DNA of 64,000 nucleotides from Nocardiopsis metallicus (GTDB lineage: Bacteria > Actinomycetota > Actinomycetes > Streptosporangiales > Streptosporangiaceae): assembly GCF_014201115.1 (NCBI RefSeq), contig NZ_JACHDO010000001.1, forward strand, positions 1,178,001 through 1,242,000, given 5' to 3'. Each line of letters starts with the position of its first letter. The first letter of the stretch is position 1. Positions 8,022 through 16,689 of this stretch are shown here, piece by piece. Below the pieces are notes generated by a model that searched no databases, was not told the DNA's origin, and worked only from the letters and a program-made list of their open reading frames with translations. Made by a program: the position numbers and the translations under genes.

Positions 8022-9065
8022 ATGTCCGAGGGAGCGGAGACCGCGGCGGGAGCGCGCGGGCGCGGTGCCCGGGTCTCCATGGCCGATGTGGCCAGGCGTG
8101 CCGGGGTCTCCTCGCAAACCGTCTCCCGGGTCTCCAACGGCAGCCCCAGCGTGGTTCCCAGGACCCGTGAGCGCGTCCTGGCGGCCATGCGCGAGCTCGG
8201 CTACCGGCCCAACAGTGCCGCCCGCGCCCTCAAACGCGGTGAGTTCCGCACGCTCGGGGTCATCGTCTTCACCCTGTCCACCACCGGCAACGTACGCACC
8301 CTTGAGGCGATCGCCACCTCGGCCGCCCAGGAGGGGTACGCGATCACCCTCATCCCGGTGGCCGTGCCGAGCCAGGACGAGGTACTGGGCGCCTTCACCC
8401 GGCTGGGCGAGCTGGCCGTGGACGCGGTGATCGTGATCATGGAGGTCCACCTGCTGGACGCCGCCGACTTCCGGCTGCCGCCCGGGCTGCAGGTGGTCGT
8501 CGCCGACTCCGAGGTGGACGACCGGTACGGCGTGGTCGACACCGACCAGATCAGCGGGTCCCGGGACGCCGTAGAGCACCTGCTCGGCCTCGGCCACCGC
8601 ACGGTGCACCACCTCGCCGGCCCCGCGGAGTCCTTCTTCGCCGAACGCCGCGCCCGCTCCTGGCGCCAGACCCTCCAGGAACGGGGCCGCCCGGTTCCCG
8701 CGCCGGTCAACGGCGACTGGTCGGCTGAGAGCGGCTACCGGGCGGGGCGGGCGCTGGCCGCCGATCCCGAGTGCACGGCGGTGTTCGCGGCCAACGACCA
8801 GATGGCCCTGGGTCTGCTGCGCGCCCTGCACGAGCAGGGCCGCTCGGTTCCCGGGGACGTGAGCGTGGTGGGTTTCGACGACATCGCGGAGGCGGGTTCG
8901 TTCCTGCCGCCGCTGACCACCATCCGCCAGGACTTCGCGGAGGTCGGCCGCCTGCTCGTCGCCAAGGCGCTGCGGAGGCTGCGCGGCGAGGCCGAGGATC
9001 CCGGGGCCACACTCGTGCCCACGGAACTCGTCGTGCGGGCCAGTACGGCGCCGCCCCGGGGGTGA
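8022..9065 (+). CDS. LacI-family transcriptional regulator of the beta-galactosidase operon
   Basis: 347 residues from the ATG at 8022; a longer frame opens at 7956, but family alignment favours the later start. The HTH is VSMADVARRAGVSSQTVSRVSNG, followed by GYRPNSAARALKRG and a sugar-binding core with FAANDQMALGLLRALHEQG and DVSVVGFDDIAEAGSFLPPLTT. It lies 190 bp upstream of, and in the same direction as, the ABC-transporter/GH42 operon, whose promoter region holds an operator at 9163-9178. Local control of that operon is the simplest reading. It is a close paralogue of the LacI gene just upstream. Confidence 0.9.
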   Translation: MSEGAETAAGARGRGARVSMADVARRAGVSSQTVSRVSNGSPSVVPRTRERVLAAMRELGYRPNSAARALKRGEFRTLGVIVFTLSTTGNVRTLEAIATSAAQEGYAITLIPVAVPSQDEVLGAFTRLGELAVDAVIVIMEVHLLDAADFRLPPGLQVVVADSEVDDRYGVVDTDQISGSRDAVEHLLGLGHRTVHHLAGPAESFFAERRARSWRQTLQERGRPVPAPVNGDWSAESGYRAGRALAADPECTAVFAANDQMALGLLRALHEQGRSVPGDVSVVGFDDIAEAGSFLPPLTTIRQDFAEVGRLLVAKALRRLRGEAEDPGATLVPTELVVRASTAPPRG

Positions 9066-9120
9066 GCCCCGCGGGTCCCGCGGGACGGGCCCCGAGGTCG
9101 CGATTGACCCGTTCACCCCC

Positions 9121-9178
9121 TTGACCGTTCGGCAACACGGGTGCAACACTCCCGGCACCGCAATGTTTGCGTAAACAT
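9121..9178 (+). promoter_or_regulatory. Promoter and LacI-type operator of the galactosidase/ABC operon
   Basis: A -35 TTGACC (9121-9126) and a weak -10 AACACT (9145-9150), spacing 18, are followed by the 16-bp near-palindrome ATGTTTGCGTAAACAT (9163-9178) at the expected start of transcription. The CG centre is typical of LacI operators. The half-sites (ATGTTT) differ from the arabinose sites, so a different regulator, probably the gene at 8022, is expected. Confidence 0.65.
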
Positions 9179-9255
9179 CACTCGGTGTCCACCCCCTCGC
9201 CCCTGGTCCCAGGGGCGTCACCACGGTCGACACGGACTGCTCGACGAGGGATCCG

Positions 9256-10176
9256 ATGACGTCAACGACCACCGCCGAACGCACCCCGCACCGGCCGCCG
9301 AGGCCCGGTCGCCCCCGGCACCGCTGGACCGGATGGGGCTTCCTCGCCCCGTTCATGGCCGTCTTCGCGCTGGTCTTCGTGGCGCCGATCCTCTACTCGC
9401 TCCACCTGAGCGTGTACCGCGACCAGCTGGTCGGCGGAAACTCCTTCGTGGGCCTGGCCAACTACCGGAGCGCCCTCACCGACCCGGTGTTCTGGGAATC
9501 GGTGACCCGGGTGACGCTCTTCCTCGCCGTCCAGGTCCCCGTCATGCTGTTCCTGGCCCTGCTGCTGGCTCTGGCCCTGGACAGCGGCCGCCTCTACGGG
9601 CGCGACTTCTTCCGGATCTCGATCTTCATGCCCTACGCCGTGCCCGCGGTCGTGGCCACCCTGATGTGGGGCTTCATGTACGGCAGCCGGTTCGGGCTGG
9701 TCGGCAACGTCAACGACATCCTGGGCGTGACCCTGCCCGACCCGCTCTCGCCGGGGCTGATCCTGGCCTCCATCGGCAACATCGTCACCTGGCAGTTCGT
9801 CGGCTACAACATGCTCATCCTCTACTCGGCTCTGCGCACGGTGCCGCACAACCTGTACGAGGCGGCCGAGGTCGACGGCGCGGGCCAGCTGCGGGTGATC
9901 ACCGCCATCAAGCTCCCCGCCCTGCGCGGGGCCCTGGTGATCGCCGCGATCTTCTCGGTCATCGGCAGCTTCCAGCTGTTCAACGAACCCAGCATCCTGC
10001 GCAGCCTGGCACCCAACGCCATCTCCAGCGGGTACACGCCCAACCTCTACACCTACTCCCTGGCCTTCTCCGGTCAACAACAGAACTACGCCGCGGCCGT
10101 GGCGATCATCATGGGGTTGCTGACCATGGTCATCGCCTACGCCGTGCAGCTGTTCGGCATGCGAAAGGCGGCGTGA
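9256..10176 (+). CDS. Carbohydrate ABC transporter permease (MalF type, CUT1)
   Basis: 306 residues and about six membrane helices after a basic Pro-rich N-terminus. The cytoplasmic EAA loop that docks the ATPase is present as YEAAEVDGAGQLRVITAIKLP (about residues 197-218). It pairs with the MalG-type permease 3 bp downstream and the binding protein at 11196. No ATPase gene lies in the operon; actinobacterial CUT1 systems usually share a distant MsiK-type ATPase. The linked GH42 beta-galactosidase suggests a galactoside as cargo. Confidence 0.92.
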   Translation: MTSTTTAERTPHRPPRPGRPRHRWTGWGFLAPFMAVFALVFVAPILYSLHLSVYRDQLVGGNSFVGLANYRSALTDPVFWESVTRVTLFLAVQVPVMLFLALLLALALDSGRLYGRDFFRISIFMPYAVPAVVATLMWGFMYGSRFGLVGNVNDILGVTLPDPLSPGLILASIGNIVTWQFVGYNMLILYSALRTVPHNLYEAAEVDGAGQLRVITAIKLPALRGALVIAAIFSVIGSFQLFNEPSILRSLAPNAISSGYTPNLYTYSLAFSGQQQNYAAAVAIIMGLLTMVIAYAVQLFGMRKAA

Positions 10177-10179
10177 ACC

Positions 10180-11133
10180 ATGGGCAACCCCACCTTGCCC
10201 CCCACCCCGCGGCTCCGCCGCCGCACCGCCCCCAGCCCGCTGCGCCCACCGCGTCCACGGCTCCGGCCGCGCCGCGGCGGCAGCCCGGCCCACCCCCGCC
10301 GCAGCGCCGCCCTGACCCTGCTCACCGGACTGGCCCTGCTCTACTCCCTGGTGCCACTGGTCTGGCTGGTCGTCAACGCCACCAAGAGCCAGCAGTCGCT
10401 GCTCACCAGTTTCGGGCTGTGGTTCGGCTCCGACTTCGCGCTCTTCGACAACATCGCCGCCACCCTCGCCTACGACGACGGGGTGTTCGTCCGCTGGCTG
10501 CTCAACACCGTGCTCTACGTGGTGGCGGGCGCGGGCGGGGCCACCCTGCTGGCGATGCTCGGCGGCTACGCCCTGGCCAAGTTCGAGTTCCCCGGCCGCC
10601 GCGCCGTCTTCGCCCTCGTCCTGGGCGCGGCCGCGGTACCCGGCACCGCCCTGGCCGTGCCCACCTTCCTCATGTTCAGCCAGATGGGCCTGACCAACAC
10701 CCCCTGGGCGGTGATCGTCCCCTCCCTCATCTCGCCCTTCGGCCTGTACCTGATGTGGGTCTTCGCAGCCCAGGCCGTGCCCAGGGAGCTGCTTGAGGCG
10801 GCGCGCATCGACGGTTCCGGGGAGATCCGCACCTTCTTCACCGTGGCCCTGCCGCTGCTCGCCCCCGGCACCGCCACGGTCCTGCTCTTCACCATGGTGG
10901 CGACCTGGAACAACTACTTCCTGCCGCTGATCATGATCCGCGACCCCGACTGGTTCCCGCTCACCCTCGGCCTCAACGCCTGGAACGCCCAGGCCGCCAC
11001 CATCGGCGGCGAACCCGTCTTCCACCTGGTCATCACCGGCTCACTGCTCACCGTCATCCCGTTGATCGCCGCGTTCCTACTGCTCCAGCGCTACTGGAGG
11101 TCGGGCCTGACCGCCGGAAGCCTCAAGGGCTGA
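10180..11133 (+). CDS. Carbohydrate ABC transporter permease (MalG type, CUT1)
   Basis: 317 residues. An Arg/Pro-rich N-terminal tail is followed by about six membrane segments and the EAA loop LLEAARIDGSGEIRTFFTVALPLL in the C-terminal third. It is the second transmembrane subunit of the galactoside-type importer and starts 3 bp after the MalF-type gene, so the two are coupled. The tail (residues 1-45) is low-complexity and unusually basic for the family. The true start could lie further in, but no better ribosome site is obvious. Confidence 0.92.
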   Translation: MGNPTLPPTPRLRRRTAPSPLRPPRPRLRPRRGGSPAHPRRSAALTLLTGLALLYSLVPLVWLVVNATKSQQSLLTSFGLWFGSDFALFDNIAATLAYDDGVFVRWLLNTVLYVVAGAGGATLLAMLGGYALAKFEFPGRRAVFALVLGAAAVPGTALAVPTFLMFSQMGLTNTPWAVIVPSLISPFGLYLMWVFAAQAVPRELLEAARIDGSGEIRTFFTVALPLLAPGTATVLLFTMVATWNNYFLPLIMIRDPDWFPLTLGLNAWNAQAATIGGEPVFHLVITGSLLTVIPLIAAFLLLQRYWRSGLTAGSLKG

Positions 11134-11195
11134 ACCGTTCCCGGGCGACGGAACCGTTCGGGCCCGGACCACCACCACGACCGAGGAGACCCCCC

Positions 11196-12557
11196 ATGAG
11201 AAGCCAACCGGACGCCCGCCGAACCGTCATGGCCCGGCTCCCCCGAGCCGCCGCCGCGGTCGGCGCCCTGTGCCTGGCGCTGAGCGCCTGCGGCTCGGGT
11301 GACGGCACCGCCCCCGACATCGGCGCCGAGGACGTCGGCGCTGCCCTCGAGGAAGGCGGTGAGATCACCGTCTGGGCCTGGGAGCCCACCCTGGACCGGG
11401 TCGCCGAGGCGTTCGAGGACGAACACCCCGGCGTCACCGTGAACGTCGAGAACGTCGGTACCGGAGACGAGCAGTACACCGCCCTGCAGAACGCCCTGTC
11501 CGCCGGATCGGGGCTGCCGGACGTCGCCCACATCGAGTACTTCGCGCTGGGCCAGTTCACCATCGCCGGGAACCTGGTCGACCTGGCGCCGCTGGGCGCC
11601 GCGGAACTGGAGGGTGACTACACCCCCGGCCCGTGGGGCGCGGTCCAGGGCGAGGAGGGCGCGATCCACGGCCTGCCCATGGACTCCGGCCCCATCGCCC
11701 TGTTCTACAACCAGGACGTCTTCGACGAACACGACGTGGAGGTGCCCGCTACCTGGGACGAGTACGTGGAGGTCGCCCGGGAACTGCAGGAGGCCGACCC
11801 CGACGTCTACGTCGCCGCCGACAACGGCGACGCGGGGGCCACCACCACCTTCGTCTGGCAGGCGGGCGGACAGCCCTACCGGGTCGAGGGGGAGGACGTC
11901 ACGATCGACTTCACCGACGAGGGCACCGCCCGCTTCACCGACACCTGGCAGCAGCTCATCGACGAGGACCTGCTCCTGCCGGTGACCGCCTGGAGTGACG
12001 AGTGGTACCAGGCGCTGGGCGACGGCAGCGTCGCCACCCTGGTCACCGGCGCATGGATGGGACTCAACCTCGAAGCCGGTGTCCCCGACGGCGCCGGCTC
12101 CTGGCGGGTCGCCCCGCCGCCCGCGTGGGAGGAGGGGGACACGTCCAGCGCCGAGAGCGGCGGCAGCGCGCTCGCCGTGCCCGTGGGGGCGCAGAACCAG
12201 GCGCTGGCCTACGCGTTCATCGAGTACGCCAACGCCGGTGACGGCGTCCGGCACCGGATCGACCAGGGCGCCTTCCCCGCCACCGTCGCGGATCTGGAGT
12301 CGCCGGAGTTCCTTGCCGCCGAGTCAGAGTACTTCGGCGGCCAGGCGGTCAACGAGATCTACGCCGAGTCCGCGGCGAACGTGCGCGAGGGGTGGCACTA
12401 CCTGCCCTACCAGGCACACGCCAACTCGCTGTTCAACGACACCGTCGGCCAGGCCTACGTCTCCGACACCACGCTCGCCGAAGGGCTGGCCGCCTGGCAG
12501 GACGTCTCGGTCCGCTACGGCCAGGACCAGGGCTTCACCGTGACCACCGGCGACTGA
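11196..12557 (+). CDS. Extracellular solute-binding lipoprotein of a CUT1 sugar transporter
   Basis: 453 residues. The signal peptide ends in a lipobox with Cys32 (ALSAC), followed by a type-2 binding fold typical of family 1 solute-binding proteins (VWAWEPTLDRVAEAFEDEHPGV near the N-terminus, then LPDVAHIEYFALGQF). It is displayed on the outside of the membrane and delivers an oligosaccharide to the two permeases upstream. A purine-rich GAGGAG lies before the ATG. The gene is followed by a GC-rich hairpin and the GH42 gene. Confidence 0.92.
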   Translation: MRSQPDARRTVMARLPRAAAAVGALCLALSACGSGDGTAPDIGAEDVGAALEEGGEITVWAWEPTLDRVAEAFEDEHPGVTVNVENVGTGDEQYTALQNALSAGSGLPDVAHIEYFALGQFTIAGNLVDLAPLGAAELEGDYTPGPWGAVQGEEGAIHGLPMDSGPIALFYNQDVFDEHDVEVPATWDEYVEVARELQEADPDVYVAADNGDAGATTTFVWQAGGQPYRVEGEDVTIDFTDEGTARFTDTWQQLIDEDLLLPVTAWSDEWYQALGDGSVATLVTGAWMGLNLEAGVPDGAGSWRVAPPPAWEEGDTSSAESGGSALAVPVGAQNQALAYAFIEYANAGDGVRHRIDQGAFPATVADLESPEFLAAESEYFGGQAVNEIYAESAANVREGWHYLPYQAHANSLFNDTVGQAYVSDTTLAEGLAAWQDVSVRYGQDQGFTVTTGD

Positions 12558-12589
12558 CACCGACCCACTCCACACCGAGCACCCGACCC

Positions 12590-12620
12590 GGGTGGGGGCG
12601 GCCCGGAGCCGTCCCCACCC
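12590..12620 (+). terminator. Intercistronic hairpin between binding protein and GH42 gene
   Basis: GGGTGGGGGCGG (12590-12601) pairs with CCGTCCCCACCC (12609-12620) with one wobble and a 7-base loop. There is no T-run, so it probably acts as an mRNA 3'-end stabiliser or partial terminator that keeps binding-protein mRNA high, as in other CUT1 operons. Confidence 0.55.
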
Positions 12621-12649
12621 GTACCCGTGTCCACTCGAAGGGATCCACC

Positions 12650-14719
12650 ATGACCGACGCCGCCTCCCGCGACTGGCTGCGCTGGCCGCACGACCCCGAC
12701 CGCCCCCGCTTCGCCTACGGCGCCGACTACAACCCCGAGCAGTGGCCGCGCGAGGTGTGGGAGGAGGACCTGCGCCTGATGCGCCGCGCCGGGGTCAACA
12801 TCGTCACCCTCGGTGTGTTCTCCTGGTCGCGGCTGCAGCCCGGCCCGGACACCTGGGACTTCGGCTGGCTGGACGACATCATGGACCGGCTGCACGAGAA
12901 CGGCATCGCCGTCGACCTGGCCACCGCCACCGCGTCCCCGCCCGCCTGGCTCACCACCGCCCACCCCGAGGTCCTGCCCCTCACCCGCACCGGCGAGACC
13001 GTCGGCCCCGGCGCCCGCCAGCACTGGCGCCCCACCTCGCCCGTGTTCCGCCGGTACGCGCTCGAACTCACCACCGCCCTGGCCGAACACTACGGCGGCC
13101 ACCCCGCCCTGGCCGCCTGGCACGTCAACAACGAACTGGGCTGCCACAACGTCCACGACTACTCCGACGACGCCGCGGCCGCCTTCCGCACCTGGCTGCG
13201 CGGCCGCTACACCACGATCGACGGGCTCAACCACGCCTGGGCCACCGACTTCTGGTCCCAGCGCTACACCGACTGGGAACAGGTCCTACCGCCCCGGCTG
13301 GCCGCCTCCCACGCCAACCCCACCCAGCAGCTCGACTTCGCGCGCTTCTCCTCCGACGCCCTGCGCGACCACCTGCGCGCCGAACGCGAGATCCTGCACC
13401 GCCTCACCCCCGGCATCCCGGTCACCACCAACTTCATGGTCATGGGCCACACCGCGGACATGAACTACGCCGACTGGGCCCACGAGGTCGACTTCATCGC
13501 CAACGACCACTACGTACGCCCCGAACCCGGCGGCGCCGACGAGCTCTCCTTCAGCGCCAACCTCACCGGCGGACTGGCCCGCGGCCGCCCCTGGTACCTG
13601 ATGGAGCACTCCACCAGCGCCGTCAACTGGCGCAGCGTCAACCCGGCCAAGGCCCCCGGCGAGATGGCCCGCGACTCCCTGCTGCACGTGGCGCACGGCG
13701 CCGACGCCGTCTGCTACTTCCAGTGGCGGCAGTCGGCCGGCGGCGCCGAGAAGTACCACTCGGCGATGGTGCCGCACGCCGGAGCCGACAGCCGGGTCTA
13801 CCGGGACGTGGCCGAACTGGGCCGGGTCCTGAAGGAGGACCTCGCCGAGGTCGCCGGAAGCGGACGGCTGCCCGCCCGCGCCGCCCTGCTCTTCGACTGG
13901 GAATCGCGCTGGGCGGTGCGCCGAGACTCCCTGCCCAGCTCGCTGCTGGACGTGCACGACGAGGCCATGAGCTGGTACACCGCCTTCCTCGACGCGGGCG
14001 TGCGGGTGGACGTGCTGCCCACCGACGCCGACTGGGAGGGCTACGACCTGGTCGTCACGCCCCTGCTGCACGTGCTGCCCGAGGCGACCGCGCGCCGCCT
14101 GACCTCCTACGCCGAGGGCGGGGGTCACCTGGTCACCACCTACTTCTCCGGGATCGTCGACGAGAACGACCACGTCCACCTGGGCGGCTACCCGGGCCCG
14201 CTCCGTGAGCTGCTGGGCCTGCGCGTCGAGGAGTTCGCGCCCCTGCCCGAGGGAGTCCGGGTGGCTCTGGACGACGGCTCCACCGGGACCCTGTGGTCGG
14301 ACCGGATCACCGTCACCGACGCCGGGACCCAGGTCTGGGCCCGCTACGCCGACGGTCCCCTGGCCGGGGGAGCGGCGCTGACCCGCAGGGCCCTGCCGGG
14401 CGGCGGCAGCGCGGCCTACGTCTCCACCCGCCTGGACGAGGAGCACCGCACCGCCCTGCTGAACCGGCTGCTGGACGGGGCCGGTGTCGAAAGCGAACTA
14501 CCCGAGGAGCTGCGCGGCCGGGTCGAACTGACCGTGCGCGCCGGCGAGGGCGTCGAGTACCGCTTCCTGACCAACCGCACCGACGAACCCGTCAAACTCC
14601 ACCAACTGCCCGGCACCCCGTTGACCGGGGCCGTCGCGGCCGGAGAGGAGGAGCGCGTCCTCGCGCCGCGCGCCGTCACCGCCTGGCGCGTCCCGGTATC
14701 CGGCCCGGCGACCCGCTGA
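12650..14719 (+). CDS. Beta-galactosidase, glycoside hydrolase family 42
   Basis: 689 residues, the usual GH42 length. A TIM-barrel catalytic domain starts with RFAYGADYNPEQWP and contains WHVNNELGCHN, whose Glu is the expected acid/base, and YLMEHSTSAVNWR, whose Glu is the expected nucleophile. A trimerisation domain with LFDWESRWAV and a small C-terminal beta domain follow. There is no signal peptide, so it acts in the cytoplasm on imported galactosides, or possibly on alpha-L-arabinopyranosides, which some GH42 enzymes cleave. I use the ATG at 12650; the open frame upstream is antisense-like noise over the previous gene. It belongs to the 9256-14719 operon. Confidence 0.95.
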   Translation: MTDAASRDWLRWPHDPDRPRFAYGADYNPEQWPREVWEEDLRLMRRAGVNIVTLGVFSWSRLQPGPDTWDFGWLDDIMDRLHENGIAVDLATATASPPAWLTTAHPEVLPLTRTGETVGPGARQHWRPTSPVFRRYALELTTALAEHYGGHPALAAWHVNNELGCHNVHDYSDDAAAAFRTWLRGRYTTIDGLNHAWATDFWSQRYTDWEQVLPPRLAASHANPTQQLDFARFSSDALRDHLRAEREILHRLTPGIPVTTNFMVMGHTADMNYADWAHEVDFIANDHYVRPEPGGADELSFSANLTGGLARGRPWYLMEHSTSAVNWRSVNPAKAPGEMARDSLLHVAHGADAVCYFQWRQSAGGAEKYHSAMVPHAGADSRVYRDVAELGRVLKEDLAEVAGSGRLPARAALLFDWESRWAVRRDSLPSSLLDVHDEAMSWYTAFLDAGVRVDVLPTDADWEGYDLVVTPLLHVLPEATARRLTSYAEGGGHLVTTYFSGIVDENDHVHLGGYPGPLRELLGLRVEEFAPLPEGVRVALDDGSTGTLWSDRITVTDAGTQVWARYADGPLAGGAALTRRALPGGGSAAYVSTRLDEEHRTALLNRLLDGAGVESELPEELRGRVELTVRAGEGVEYRFLTNRTDEPVKLHQLPGTPLTGAVAAGEEERVLAPRAVTAWRVPVSGPATR

Positions 14720-14794
14720 CCCCACCGGGTGCGGTGCCTCCCCGGCCCCTGAGAGAGGAACCCCTCGGCACAGGGCACCTTCGACCGCCCCGCC

Positions 14795-15146
14795 GTGCCC
14801 CGTTTCGAGGTGTCCACCCTCGGAGCCCCGGGGCGGCCACTGGAGGAGGTCGTCCGTCTGGCTCACGCCGCCGGAGCCCGAGCCCTGGCACTGCGGGTCG
14901 GCGCCGGGGAGGCCGCCGACCCCGCGCTCGGCCGCCCCCCGCGCTCAGCCCCGCCGCACCCTGGTCGAGACGCACGGGATGAGCGTGCTCGCCGTCGCCT
15001 CCTACTCCCGGGTGGCGGCCGAGGGCGACAACGCCGAGGTGGTGGCCGACCTCGCCGAGCACCTGCGCCTGGCCGAGCTGCCGGGCGCACCGTACCTGCG
15101 GGTCTTCCCCGGCGGCCCCGTGGCCCTGACGGAACGGACCCGGTGA
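14795..15146 (+). pseudogene. Sugar phosphate isomerase/epimerase (TIM barrel), frameshifted and truncated
   Basis: The first frame (GTG at 14795) gives FEVSTLGAPGRPLEEVVRLA, typical of the AP-endonuclease-2-like isomerase family. The match then continues in another frame from about 14955 (TLVETHGMSVLAVASYSRVA, then PGAPYLRVFPGG) to a TGA at 15146. The switch falls in or near the C6 run at about 14933-14940, so a one-base indel or sequencing error is possible. Even when joined, only about 120 of the usual 260-290 residues exist, and the gene stops about 30 bp before the IS110 element. It is probably the former last gene of the galactosidase operon. Confidence 0.7.
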
Positions 15147-15176
15147 CGCAGTCCGTCCGCTTCTATCCCCGATGAC

Positions 15177-16351
15177 GCTTCTATGTCAAGTGGCGGGTTG
15201 AAGACAGACCTCAGCCCGCCCTCTCACCACTTGATCAGCGACCATCGCCCGATACACCACATCCACCAGATGCCGCTTCAAAGCCCGATACGCACCCTTG
15301 GTGCCCTTGGCCCCCTCCCGGGAACGCACGAACTCCCGCGCTGGCTCACCCAGCCGGACCTGGACCACCCCGATCGAGTGCAACGCCCGATTCACCTGCC
15401 GGTTCCCACCCCGGTGCAACCGGTGCCGATCCCGCCCCGAGGAAAACACCGGAATCGGCGCGCTCCCCGCCCACCGCGCCATCCTCGCCGAGGTCGCAAA
15501 CCGCGACACATCCCCCACCTGCGAGAGCAACACCGCAGCCCAGACCACACCCACACCACGAATCCCCAACAGGTTCGGCGCCAACGGCTCCACCAACTCC
15601 TTCAGGCGCCGCTCCACCTCGGCCGCACGCACGAACAGGGTGTGGATCTCCTCCAACTGCTCCAGCAGAGCCCACCGCACCATCTCGTCCAACCCGGCCC
15701 CCTCCACCAGCGCACGCACCCGCCCCACCTTGGCCCGGGTGGCCAACGCCCCCTGGCCCAGACGGTGGTCCAGCTCGATGTGCACCGCCGCCAGCACCCG
15801 GTTGGTCAGGGCCACACGCTGATCGGTCAGGTTCTGGCGCAGGTTCACCAGCACACGCACCTGCCGCACCTGCGGGTCGATCCGGTGACGGGCCAGGCCA
15901 GGGTCGGCCAGGGCCGCACGCGCGATGGCCACCGCGTCGATCACGTCGGACTTGGCGCCCACCGGCCCGCCCAGGCGGCGGTGGGCGGCCATAGCACGCG
16001 GTGGCACCCACACCACCTCCTGGCCCGCCCCCAGCAGAGCGTCGGCCAGGGCCCGGCCCAGGCCGGGGCCGCCCTCGATGGCCCACAGCACCGGGCTGTT
16101 TGCGGCCAGGGCACGGATCCAGGCCAAGAGCTGGCCCAGGGCCTGGGGGCCCGTGTTGACCTTCTTGGCCCTGCCCAGGCGGGTGCCGTCCTGGGCCAGC
16201 GCGACGGCCTGGTGCATGTCCTTGTGCGGATCGATACCCACTGTCACCATGGTGGTGTCCTGCTTCCTCTTGGTCAGGAACGGGACGACTACCAGGGCCC
16301 TGGCCCGGGGGACAGATCTACTGTGAGTTATCGGCTGCACAGGCTTCTATG
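15177..16351 (-). mobile_element. IS110-family insertion sequence
   Basis: The element carries a single recombinase gene on the minus strand. It is flanked by the 9-bp direct repeat GCTTCTATG at 15177-15185 and 16343-16351, one copy of which is probably target or core sequence, giving an element of about 1166 bp. There are no terminal inverted repeats, as expected for IS110. A third partial copy, GCTTCTAT, occurs at 15159-15166. The roughly 100 bp upstream of the recombinase is where this family encodes its bridge RNA. Confidence 0.75.
15186..16250 (-). CDS. IS110-family transposase (DEDD recombinase)
   Basis: 354 residues from the ATG at 16250; the frame stays open further upstream but family starts match MVTVGIDPHKD. 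The N-terminal RuvC-like DEDD domain shows GIDPHKDMHQ, AIEGGPGLGRALA and KSDVIDAVAIARA. The C-terminal transposase-20 domain shows LLGIRGVGVVWAA and MARWAGSAPIPVFSSG with the catalytic-Ser region. IS110 enzymes work with a bridge RNA from the element's own non-coding end. The gene looks complete and lies next to the truncated isomerase gene. Confidence 0.93.
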   Translation of the reverse strand: MVTVGIDPHKDMHQAVALAQDGTRLGRAKKVNTGPQALGQLLAWIRALAANSPVLWAIEGGPGLGRALADALLGAGQEVVWVPPRAMAAHRRLGGPVGAKSDVIDAVAIARAALADPGLARHRIDPQVRQVRVLVNLRQNLTDQRVALTNRVLAAVHIELDHRLGQGALATRAKVGRVRALVEGAGLDEMVRWALLEQLEEIHTLFVRAAEVERRLKELVEPLAPNLLGIRGVGVVWAAVLLSQVGDVSRFATSARMARWAGSAPIPVFSSGRDRHRLHRGGNRQVNRALHSIGVVQVRLGEPAREFVRSREGAKGTKGAYRALKRHLVDVVYRAMVADQVVRGRAEVCLQPAT

Positions 16352-16689
16352 AGGTCACTCCCGCGGCCAGGGCCTTGGCCTGCGAGCGCTGGTGGACAGG
16401 TCATCGATAGGTCCACGCGGGACAGATCTTGCTGGAGTCACCCCAGCGCCGCTGCCGGGCGGCTCCCGTCGAAACCCTCCCGACACCCACCATGGTGAAC
16501 CAGTAGATCTTGCTACCAGGGGCGAGTTCGGCGCCGAACTTGCCCCTGGTAGCAAGATCATCTTTGAGGAGGGGGCGGAACCCAGGCCGACCCGAACAGG
16601 GCGGCGTCTGCCTCGTCGGCCGCCGCGGAGCATCGTGCGGGCACGCGGGGCCGGAGGGCCGCGCTGGTCGGGTCCGGCCCCGGTCGCGG
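16352..16689. other. Gene-free stretch with repeated motifs and a long palindrome
   Basis: No gene is seen. GGACAGATCT occurs at about 16313 and again at about 16420, and AGATCTTGCT at about 16424 and 16505. The main structure is the palindrome at 16506-16559, listed separately. These repeats hint at remnants of mobile-element ends. Confidence 0.5.
16506..16559. repeat. 54-bp near-perfect palindrome
   Basis: The left arm 16506-16532 and right arm 16533-16559 match at 26 of 27 positions, and the single mismatch is a G-T wobble in RNA. The arm starts GATCTTGCTACCAGGGGC. It has no T-run and lies 130 bp downstream of the minus-strand SDR stop. It could end SDR transcription, or be a cruciform, a protein site or an element end. 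Confidence 0.8.

Noticed and set aside
6831..9356. Open frame of 841 codons on the minus strand
   Set aside because: It is antisense to two clear LacI genes and has the low-complexity Gly/Arg/His composition of GC-rich shadow frames.
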